Assembly (NCBI GenBank): GCA_958299035.1
Contig: CATQJL010000223.1
Location: 52,496,302-52,560,301 of the forward strand
From: Cylicocyclus nassatus
Taxonomy: Eukaryota > Nematoda > Chromadorea > Rhabditida > Strongylidae
DNA length: 64,000 nt
Direction: 5' to 3'
Shown: positions 49,201 through 61,200 of the stretch, in pieces
How the letters are laid out: every line of letters starts with the position of its first letter
Position numbering within the stretch: position 1 is the stretch's first letter
Made by a program: the position numbers and the translations under genes
Notes under the pieces: model-generated
Told to the model about the DNA's origin: nothing
Databases searched by the model: none
The model's input: the letters and a program-made list of their open reading frames with translations, nothing else

Positions 49201-52200
49201 GATAATTGCGCTACCGTAACCGTTTGTGTACGAGGTTAGCATGTGCGCCGCCATGTGTACTGTCACACCATTTATGGGCATAACTACACTTATGTATAAT
49301 CGATGTATGAGTATCATTGTTCGTAAAGCTTCGCATGAGTTGGTAGAACGAAAGCCCCGTGATTGTGCATGTGATCCATTAGTGGTCGTTGCTGATTCAG
49401 CTGACCGATCAGCTGCAAAGAGAGTATCATGTTCAAAAACAGTACTAGTTAAAGAACCTTAGCTTACCTTATTATCGTCGTGGTAGTGAGGTCTCATACC
49501 AGCGTTCATCGAACTGCGACTCGATGGTCCATCTTCGCTGTCGCTCTCGCTGACATCGCTGGATTTTTCTACTTGTTCTAGATGAGCGGCTGCCTCCATG
49601 CTCTTCTTGTGCATTCCTTAAATGGACAGCAATCAACTTTATTACAAGAATTGCATAGCTGCATTCGCGCACACCCGCTTGTAATTTAAGGACGTTCAAC
49701 CATTGACATGATCGTAATTGTCGAGATGGTCGTTAGGACAATACCCAATTTTGCTGTTAGACACCTCGAAGGTCATTCGGCTGGATCGCTTAATCATCGC
49801 TGACGCACTTATATCTGTCAGGAGTTATATACATTCGATGAGTTAAAAACTATAGAGTTGAGCTCAACCATAGATTAAGGTGTCACAACAGCGAGAGTAT
49901 ATTTAGCACTGTGAAAACTGTTTAATATACTGCTGATCCTTGATATTGCTATGTATTTGAACATTACCAGTACTGACAATGTCCTAGTACATTGAGAATC
50001 GTGATCTGGCGTATGTTGGCTCGCTATCTTTGAGTTTAACATCGAAAAATCTCATTTGGCATATCTTAGAACATGATCGGCACGCTGAAGACATACAGGA
50101 GAAATCAATCTAAGACATACAGTAGAAATCAATCTAAGTATATGACGAGATAGTAACGGTACGGTACGGTAATTCTCGTTTTAGTTTATTGATCTCAAAT
50201 CTCAATCTGATTTCATCTCAAATATTTACTCGAGAGAGCGTTTTTGCAATACAGTTTAACTCTCAACAAGCCCCTGTTGAAACTTCAAATTTTTTTGCAT
50301 AAGATCAACAGTTTTGTTATGATGTTATAATGCCCTAATTACGCTAATCATTACCAAGGATACCACAGTGCGAAATTTTCGGTAGACTGTTTCATTCATT
50401 TCTTAACTAAATTGTAAGAAAATTGGAGGACCTATCGTTAATCTCAGAAAAAAACTAGTCACATACCATGATATATCTTGAGGAATCTTAATTTTTAATC
50501 AAGAAAAGTTTTTTGAATGAGAAATCGATCAGAAATATAAATGATTTGAGTAATCGAATTCGATCAACACACGGGATAATCCCATCAACTTATAGCTTAT
50601 TTTTAAGATTTGATGGAGTGGATTAGGGTCGTATATCTGTGTAGAAGAACTTGTATGAAACACGCGAGATCAATTCATTTTGTTAGATTCTTTCTGCGGA
50701 ATTTAAAGGCTTAGGAAAAATTGTTTGTTATCTGAGAAGTTGTGATTTGCTATTGTATGTTGTTAGAGAATTCAGCGTCAAGAGTATTCTGGGAAGACTG
50801 ACCCATAGTAAGGTAAAATGGCTGCAAGACCTAGTTCAGCTTTCCATTTGAAAAGTAGTCTGATGAAAGAAACGATAGTAACTTTAATCGCGGCTTCAAT
50901 CAAAATCTGCCTAGAGCTTAATTACTACTCTTTTTTTGTCGCTAAGGTAGCTAGCTGCCTTTTGCTGGCATAGCTCGATAAATTGGGCTTTCTAGCTATG
51001 GAACTTGGATCAAAGCTTATTTTGGAGTACCGAGGTCTTCCTGGTCCCCGTCACATTCCGTCTAATCTCTAGCTGTTTGTAATTAGATAAGTGCGATGCT
51101 ACGATGAGCGATGGCGTAAACGGGTAGGAATCAGCCTGAACGAGCGCATCACGGCAAACACCAGGCACACACGCGCGCTCCCGTTTCTCGCTCTTCGCCT
51201 TAATTGCTGGTAATTGGAAACACATTCGAGAATCATGGGAACTGCCCCGATCGTTGGAAGAATTACTGTAGCTAAGCTTATGTTGACACTGAAATGGTTG
51301 TCAAATTATAAATCTACGCCAATGGTCTGGCTATTGATCGAAATAGCGGGAAAATCACGCAAACAAAAAGTTTATGTAGATTGGAAATTCTACGATTTTA
51401 TCTGCGAATCCTGGAGCTGAAATTCTAAATTCTGTTTGTAAGCTTTTTAAACCATCTCTTTAACTTTAAGACAATCGCGAAATCTCGCAATTACAGTTAT
51501 TTTCATTATATGAAGCTTCCAAGCCTAGAACTTCGAGAAATGAGCGCAATTATTTTCTGAAATTATTGCTTGGTTACAAAATTACTTTTGAACCCTTGAA
51601 ATTGAAAATCTTGGTTTGCACTTATTGAGTTTAAATATTCTATAACGCACTTTTTATGCTTGAGTTATTGCGAGTTTGAATTTCGTTGTTACAGTAATCC
51701 ACTCAAGTCCTGTTTTTCGCAGAAATTCACTTTGCTTGAAATTGAACGTAGTAATCAGGCTATGTGCCTTCCCGGTAAAGATTTTTTCTCGCAATTTATC
51801 CATAGCATCATTTTGGGGTCTGCGGAGGTAAGAACGTTTGAGCTCTTGCAACCATCTGCAGTTCAACTGGTAGAAATGGTTTTTTTAGCTCAATTGATCT
51901 CGTTATTCTTTTCTGGAATTGTGAAGAGATTTAATGCGGAGTGGTGCAAGCATGGATGTTAGAATACAATTTGCCATTGCTAAACCTTTGCCTTCCATCT
52001 GTAGTATGTTGTAAGATATGAATATCTACCCAATTTGGCAAATGTTTGGAAATTTGAGACTCTTGAGAGGAAATGCTCTAGGCGATTAGCTGGCATTTAT
52101 TTGCAGTGATGTTGCAGTGCCATCATGCTCTTAATTTCTGACATTCAAGTCAATTGTCGCGCGTATGAGCTGTTAGAGTAGTCGTCGGGAAATATAGAAC

Positions 52201-55200
52201 TAATTGAAAAGGAATGTGCATGATGGAATTGCTTACGTTTTGTCAATTATTAGAAACAAAGATCTGTACTACTTACCGAGCAACCATGGTGCAGCACTTT
52301 GCTGTGGATCAGCAGCTTCAGCAGTTTTAGTGATTGTGTCAGGCAGTGGAAGAGAATGCCGCACCATGGCACCGTACAGACCGTATTCTGAAATGTAATT
52401 TTGCTGTACTTAGGTGCAAATCACCTCATCATTGATACTTTTGGTCTTACCTGCCATTATAGTGCTCTTTCCCCACGTCTTTTCAGTTTTTCTCCATTTT
52501 GCTCGCCTGTTTTGGAACCACACCTAAAATCGCTTTTCTAGGAGTTCCTTCAGATTTCGTTTCAAATTGCTACTAGCTGTTCTTTGTCGGTGTTTTCCTT
52601 GACATTTCTCTAGCGCCTCCAGGGACATGTGGCTAATTCAGCTACCACTTAACCACTTTTGTGCAGCAATTTTCTGCGGAGCCCTCTTCTGCGGAGTCGC
52701 AATTAGCTTTTGAGCTAATCACGCGAACGTTCATCAACATATGAACATTTTCAAATGACATACGCATGGGTGAGTGTGACCGTTTGAGTCTGATAGTGCA
52801 CCCGACAAAATTAGTTTAGTGAAAGAGAAGAGCGTTCGATAAGGGGCTTCTAGTGGCCAGCTATAGCTCACACTGATTGGCCATTGTGTTCTATTGAGGA
52901 AATGAAATCGGGAAGTTGCAGTGTGAAAAATTGTCGCCATTTGAGGAGGGTGTGAGAAAGATGGCAGATCAAGCGTTGCGAACGGGATTTGGTTTATGAG
53001 ACTCCATTTTTGAAAATTGAAAATTTACCTGTATCCGGTCTTCAGGGAGTTCTGTCTTTACAGCCAAGACTTCTCGCGCATAAACATCGGGATAGTGAGC
53101 TTCTTGAAACGCTTTTTCTAATTCGTCAATCTGATACTGCGTAAAAATCGTCCTGTAATTATTCTATGCTTTTTCTTCTCATTTTATCCTGTCAAAAATA
53201 TATTTTTACGGGTTAGGTTAACTTTGAAGTAAGACTTGTGGTTACTCATCAAAAATCTGTGAACGCCTACCTGTGTCTTCTCTTCTTGCGTTTGCTCTTG
53301 CCGCCGCTGTTCTGCTGATTACTTCCTTCATCCATTGGTGCTGACTGTGACGCCGATACTGGCATGTTGTAATTCATGGAATTTCCTGAAAATTCATTTT
53401 CTTCATTTTCTGGATTTGCATTGGTGTAATATCAGTAGAATTAGAAATTATTCGTAGAAATGTGTGAGAGAACCAACTATGTCAACTAAGACCACATCCT
53501 AACCTATCTCCATTTGTTCCCATTTTTCTTTGAGGTAAGGTTTCGTGGTTTTTGCTTAGACTATCCTGATTTTTATCGAAGAGTATTAGCTGTGTTTTTT
53601 TTTGAGTTATCTAGGTTGTAATTTCAAAATGATCTGACGCTCTAGCCACCATATTGTTTTTGACGGATAATATCATGAATCTTAAATAAATTCGGGCTTA
53701 CCTGAGTGCGCACCCGCAATCAGTTGCTCACCGCAAAGTGGTCTGTCGAACGAGGCACATGAACCAATGTCCATGGTAAAGCTCTGAATAAGAATGATTT
53801 GGGTGAAACTTGAGAAAGAGACTTGTCTTACCTGCTGTGGAAAGAATCCTTGTGGACAATAGCCATGCGACAGATAGGCATTTCCTTGCAGCCCAAGAAT
53901 TTCGTGTATGGCAAAGCTCATTCGTTGTGGTCCGAGTCCCATGGCGGGTCCTTGCATGGCGCCCATCGGTCCTGCACTCATCACCCCGTTGGCGAGCTGC
54001 ATCTCCTCGACTGCCATAATTAGATGCCTGTAGAAGCGGTGAGACAATCGGCGATGCGTGGTGCGCTACTGTAGTATCGGCACGAAAGGGGGAGGAGCAA
54101 CGAGGCCATTGGCTAATTTCCAGTTGGGTGGCGGGCTGCGAGCGAGCGTGGAGGGTGCAGGCGGGCCGAGAGACGACGAGCTGCCGATTGCATTTGCTTT
54201 GCGGGAACAAGAGCACGGCGAGTTGGACTCTCGGATGGCAATTTGCGCAAATTAACAAACGCCCTTCCCGCGAAGTTCAATCTTATCCAAATTGCCCATT
54301 TATAGCAGATGATATGTTAAATTGTCGTTAAAGGGAGCGCGCTGGGAGGTAATAACGCTCACTAGGCAAAGTTTGATTGGTTGATTGGGGGTTTGATCCT
54401 GGCGACTTATTTAATACAAATCATTGTTTAGATAAAGCTTGAAGATCTCCAACTAGAATACGACGATTTTAGCCGCATTAGAAGGCGTGTTATTTGTATA
54501 GTAGACAAGCAAGTTAATCATGTAGTAGAACTCTATAAAAAAATTTTCTTCATTGTGCGGCTGTTGTGAACCGATTGGAAAGATGGATTTATCCACGGAT
54601 ATTTGAAAGTGACTGAGTTCTTTTTTCACTTATATCTGACACTCCTTGGATTGAAACAAAAATTTTACCTCTTTTAATCTCCTATGAAAAAATTTGTTTG
54701 CTCCATAGTAGAAGGATAATATATCGCTTTACGCTGTTGGTTATAGGCTAACTAAGTTGTGGGTTGATACTCTAAGCTGTGAAAAAATTCTGATTTTGCA
54801 ATTTTTTAAGCTGCGGTAACAAGAAGGTGAAAGGTAGCAGGTTAGGAATACTCATGCGCGAGTAGGAAAAGTAGAGTTTCGCGCATCAAATCTGCACAAA
54901 GTTATCGGACAGATTTTGGATATCTGTAAAATGTAACGTCTTGTCAGATAAGTGGTGCTTTAAGTACACAAGATCGGAGTTGGTCATAAAAATATGGATA
55001 TAAGAATAATTTTATTGACAGTATTAGGGATTACTGCTACTTTCTAATATTAAGTTTTGTCCAAAATTGCGACCATCTGGCTAACTCATGGTTGATCCTT
55101 CAGAACGAAAGCCGGGCGTCATTTGTTTGGGTGAGGCTTTGATACCTCCAAAAAAGCAAGCAGTGAAATTTTGCTTCAGCCAAATATGGCATCACAATCA

Positions 55201-58200
55201 TAATGAGATGGAATTTTGGTACATCCGAGTGTGTCTTTTATAGACGAAAATCAATTGTTTCAAAGATTCCAAAAACAGAGAGTTGCCGAGTCACTAAAAT
55301 TGGTTGTATTGAAAGTCATTAAAGCTAATTCTTCCATTCATAAGTGCTACTGACTCTGATCGTAATCTCATTAGCTAACGAAATTAGTGAGGCAAAATGC
55401 GAGTGAATTGTTATTGCTAAATGCAATAGAAACATTGAATTTGCAGGAAATAGGTGTTCTTCTGTAAGTTCATTGCGGGTGTAGCATGTTCAGAGTCCAG
55501 TTACAGGTGTGCTAAATTGTGAAGCGTAGTTGAGGGTTTACACCTAATGCGATGGAACAAATCGACGAAAAGGAGCTTCAAATGAAAAATCCTTGAGCGG
55601 GTGAGAGAGGAGGATAGTGAGCTAGTGTGTAGCGAGAAGAAGGGGGCGTATGGGTGGTGAATTGGGGAGGATCTTCTAAGGTTGACTCTGGTATTCTCCG
55701 AGGTCAAAAATGCAAATTTGATTACTCTGCACTTGGGAAACCAAAAGCTCCAAAAGAGAACGTCTGAGTCTGCAATAGAGAGAGCTGGAGTTCACGGTCC
55801 TTTACTCAGGAATGATGAGCAAATTTGCAGCAAGATGGAAACTATGTAGCTTAGGATTGTCTTGATACCTTGATTAGCTCTACGAAAAATTTTTTTAGGT
55901 AGAAAAATCATCTATTGTCTTCTGAAATTTTACTTGAGAAAGTATCATCTAGTCGTTTATGCTTGCTCTCTTCTTTGGCTTTGTTTTGATATTCTTTGTG
56001 CAAAGACCTCAAACCTGGTGCACGTGAAATATGAAACCTTGCTAATTTTTCCCATATTTTATCCCATTCAGTAGTGCCTAGGACATCGTTATACAGGGTG
56101 TCCCACAAAGATGTGCACACTGTTTGATCGTTAATAACTCGCCTGCGTTCATGTCTTTTGTCGAGCCTAAAGTACCATTCTGTAGAGCGAGGTTCAACTT
56201 AAATTTGTATTGTGGAGCAAATCATCGATCGCTCTTCATTACTGTAAAACCCCTATGGGAACTTCGAGGATGATTGTAAGCTATCAAAATCGGTATTTTG
56301 CCGGTATTTTGCGTCAGAAAGAAACCCAAACAAGCCAGAAACTCTTGAAGTGGGCTAATCGAAGTCGCTGATTCCAAATATGAAGTTTGCGCTTCAGTAT
56401 AGTGCTTCTCTCATAAGTTATTTCAAAATTAGGCTGATAACTGTCTTTCCAATGCTCGTCAAAAATGTGAATACGCCATCAAGAAAGCTCGAAAAACTGA
56501 TGAAAAGTCATTAATGAAGTCAGCGCGCCTGAAAACCTTGGTACACAAATTTTCAGATTTTTTTGAAATTATTTCATTAAGAGGCCTATTCCGCAGTAAT
56601 GCCGTATGCTGGAAGTTCATACCGTAATCCTACAGTAATGAAGAGTGACTGGTGGTTCGCTCCATACTGTTAATCTCTAAGTTGAACATCGCTCTACAGA
56701 ATGGTACATCAAGCTCGGTAAAAGACATAAAAGCAAGAGAGTTATTAACGATCAAACAGTGTGCACATATTTTTGGGACACTCTGTATATCTAGCTCTAA
56801 TTTGATTCACGACTTCACTACTACTACCCATAGTGGCTTTTCAATTTGTTCAGGAGAAAGCATTCTTGCCGTGAAGAAAAGTGATCTGAAAGAGACACTT
56901 CGATTGATTCGCCTTAGCTCTTCGATGTCTGAACGAGCTAAGAGAGACCATACCAGGCTCACTCTGGAGGTGAGAAATTTCCTGTGCTTCTTGCTGAAGA
57001 GCAGAGAAGTCTTTAGTGTGTTTGCGATGGGTTAGCTACAAGAACCAACGAGTTAGGAGAAATCTCAAAATCAACGCTATTTGAACCTCTAAAAAGTGGG
57101 GAAGACATTGTATGTGATCTCGTCAAAAACCGTTTTCTTACTGTTGATGAGGAAATTTCTAGTCAGGACTGTAAGTACTTTTTTGTCTAATTCACTCCCC
57201 CCGCGACACCCAAAACCCAATTATAAAAGTTTAGCTTCTGTTTTGGCACCGACCCAACTTGGTCGAGCTACTCTGGTATCGGCTCTGCCACCGGATGCTG
57301 CTCTGTTCGTGTTTGCTGATCTTCAACAAGCCACAAGAGCTGTGGCAGTGGACACTGAACTTCATATGCTTTACCTTGTAAGGTTTATGGTAAGTAACTT
57401 TAGAGAAAAATGCATGTTGCAGGTCACACCGACAAACTGCTCTATCTGGCAAGGTTGTGATTGGAATCATCTGCATTCGATTTTCACGCAGCTGGAGGAT
57501 GGAGAGAAAAGAGTTGCGAAATTGGTCAGTGGTTTTCTCTTTTCTCTTGTATAAGCGCTATTTTCTTACGCGGAGCTCGTATCCCTTCTAGACGTTTTTT
57601 TTGTGTTTGAATTAACATTCATCATCTTGGTGGAGTGCGGGCTTTGATTTGCTTTTTGATAAATTCGAAAATTTCGTATCAATTTGATTTTCGAATTTCT
57701 GTGTCGTATCTTGGTTGGTCTTCTAGATCAGTCAATCGAAGCCCAAATCTGGGCGCCGTGTAGAATTCTTTGTGCTAAACATGTACATTAAGATCCAAAA
57801 ATGAATTACAGAATTTTTTGATTATGTAATTTAATTTATTCGTAATTAGGTGGGAGCGAATGATCGTTTCCTTCTGTCGCGCCTTCGTGGTACAAGCATC
57901 AAAAACTCTGATCGTAGTTATCAGGTAGCCTGAGTACATAAATTAATTCTTGTCTCTAAATTATCCGTTTAGCTTCATCTGCGCTTTTTCTCGGCCCTCG
58001 CCCTCTACGACGTCGTTAACGAAAAACCGATTGATGAGGTAGCGCGTCGCTTCCGAATTAGCCGAGGAACATTGCAAACTTTACAGCAGCAAAGTGCTAC
58101 CTATGCTGGTAAGTAGGGAACTTTACTTTAACTGGGTGAGTTGTCGAGAAAAAAAGTGGAAATCTGCTTGTCAAATCGTTTGCGCACAGCTCGATGTGAC

Positions 58201-61200
58201 TACTAATTGGCCTATGTCCCCAGTGTCGAAGAATTGCCTCTGTTAGAGATAGTTGATTGGCCCCGTTAGGCAAGAGTAGGACGTGCACCACAAGATGGTC
58301 GAGTAAATGCAAAACGAATGGAATTTGCACGCATTAAATGGCGTGTGGATTTAGGAGGGAAATAAGGCAATATTCTTGCATAGATAATATTTGATTTCAG
58401 CCATGGTTGTTGCGTTTTGTTCCCGACTGGGTTGGACTTACTTGCATGATCTGCTCAAGGGTTTTGCTGCGCGACTGGCGTTTGGAGTGCGAAGGGAGCT
58501 TACCGAACTCGTTTCAATCGATGGACTGGATGCTAGTCGGTTGGGGATCGCATTTACTGTAATTTTCTACACGCAAGGCAGTTGATGTTCATTTTTAGTG
58601 CTAGAGTATTTCACGACAACGATATCACTTCCTTCGCTCAGCTATCAAATTGCCCTACAAGCAGAGTGGCCGAGATTCTTTCCCTGGCTGTGCCTTTCAA
58701 TAGGTAATTCTTACACATTTTATCCCATCACTAAAAAAGCTCAGCGATATAGCCAAAGAAGTGCCGTAGCCTAAAAGCATAGCTTTGCTAAAGTCTCTGT
58801 TCTGTTTTCGTCAAGGTCTGTGCACTGGGTACTGTAAGTGGCGAGCTGCCGTGATTGGCCCAATTGACGCTCGAATCTTGCGAATGTGTGTGTGTATGTG
58901 TGTGTGCCTAATTGTCCATGAGCGAGACAAGACAAACGAATCTAGGCCGAGAACGCGAACACATCGATGTTTGTTATGATGGTCACTACCTTGGACAAGT
59001 CATGTTGTTTTGACTTTCATCAAGTCCTTCGGGAAGCGAGGTTAATCTTTGGTATGAAGAGTTTGCTTGTGTGATACCATCACCGATTGATGGAAGAAAT
59101 ACGAAAAATATATTCAAAAAAGGAAGATTTGTAATGGAGAGAGTGTGATTGAGCTGTAAAACTCATGTTTTATGTTGTAAATACGGACAGCAGCTTTACC
59201 TTGCTTCTGGTCTAATGAGTTTCTCCAAGGCTTGGAGCAATGATCCACTTAACTTAGTCTAACCGTTGAAATGATTTGAAACTTTCGCAAATTGAAAACC
59301 GCTGAGACTTACGGCAATGATTGGATTACTTTAGCCAGAATTTGTGCATAATTCTGGCATCGCAGTTGTGCATGAGACTGCTGATTTGTTGTTAACTTAC
59401 ATGGTTTTATTAGGTTATAACTAATATAATTCATAAATATTAGGTCGTCCCGAAAGTTCTTGCGCACGATTTTCAAAAATTCATAACTTCTGATTCTTCC
59501 GACCGATCTGACTGCTTTCATTTTTGTATGAAAGAGTAAGTCATGCTCTTTATAACGACACTAGCTGGCTTACCCGGCTCCGCCGTATCCGGACCAAACT
59601 TGGCACACATACACTTCGGGCCCCGGCGGGTGTCACAGTCCACTTTTCGTTATCGATCGATGTCGATTTTACCGATTTTCATCGATTTTTTTGCAGAGTT
59701 CACCTACAGGGCTAGGAGTTGGCACAGGGGGGGAAGTGAGCATGGGGATTCCGAATACAATATTAGTTTTCAGGATCGTCCATTACTTTTATCGATTTTA
59801 TCGATTTTTTTTGTAAAGTTTGACCTGCGGGGCTGGGAGTTTGCACAGGGGGGTAATCGAGCATGCTGATTACGAACACAATATTAGTTTTCAGGATCGT
59901 CCATTACTTTTATCAATTTTATCGATTTTTTGTAAAGTTTGACCTGCGGGGCTGGGAGTTTGCACAGGGGGGTAATCGAGCATGCAGATTACGAACACAA
60001 TATTAGTTTTCAGGATCGTCCATTACTTTTATCGATTTTATCTCGGAATCCCCATGCTCGATTACCCCCCTGTGCGAACTCCCAGCCCCGTAGCTCAAAC
60101 TTTGCAAAAAAATCGATAAAATCGATAAAAGTAATCGATAATCCTGAAAACCAATATTGTATTCGGAATCCCCATGCTCGATTACCCCCCTGTGCGAACT
60201 CCCAGCCCCGTAGCTCAAACTTTGCAAAAAAATCGATAAAATCGATAAAAGTAATCGATAATCCTGAAAACCAATATTGTATTCGGAATCCCCATGCTCG
60301 ATTACCCCCCTATGCCAACTCCCAGCCCCGTAGGTGAACTCAGCAAAAAAATCGATAAAAATCGATAAAATCGATATCGATCGATGACGAAAAGTAGCCT
60401 ATGACACCCGCCGGGGCCCGTAGTGTATGTGTGCCAAGTTTGGTCCGGATCGGTTCAGAAATGGAATTTTCTATTCGGAACATACGTACACACATACATA
60501 CAGACAGACAGACATACAGACAAACAGACATTCAGCTTTATATATAAGATTTTAGCTGCTTACTAATGGTCATCTGTTGCATAGATAGCAGCGTTGTAAG
60601 AAAATTGGTCAAAATTTGGATTTTTCGTGTAGGGTCACAAAAAAATCGGAAACTTGCAATAAAAATCGGAGCAGTCGGTATCGTAGGTTTTTCCACCGGC
60701 TCTTTCCAACAGTGCAAAGTTTGCGCCGATTGAGCGTCTCTATGAAAAGTTATGATTTTCGAGCAAGCAATACAAAAGGGCGAATTTGATTTATTTTGGC
60801 ATTTTCCAGGGAGATCATAACTTTTCATAGAGACGCTCAATCAGCGCAAACTTTGCACTGTTGGGAAGAGCTGGTGGAAAAACCTACAATACCGACTGCT
60901 CCGATTTTAATTGCAAGTTTCCGATTTTTTATGACCTTACACGAAAAATCCAAATTTTGACCAATTTTCTTACAACGCTCCTATCTATGCATCAAATAAT
61001 CATTGGTAAAAAGCTAAGACGTAGTTGTAAAGAGCATGAATTACTCTTTCTTAGAAAAATAAAAGCAGTCAAATCGGCTGGAAGAATCAGAAGTTATGAA
61101 TTTTTGAAAATCGTGCGCAAGAACTTTCGGGACGACCTAATATTTACTCTTTTTATTGGTTTGTAGAAATGGCAGAACAAAAAATAAGTGAAGGAGATGG

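Noticed and set aside
48915..49205. 96-codon frame after polq-1 exon 11
   Set aside because: Lies in the large intron, has no good phase link to exon 11 or 12, and the POLQ alignment continues directly at 56854.
46218..58703. HELQ/HEL308 instead of POLQ
   Set aside because: Blocks after the helicase core ([38 protein letters not shown]) fit POLQ better than HELQ.
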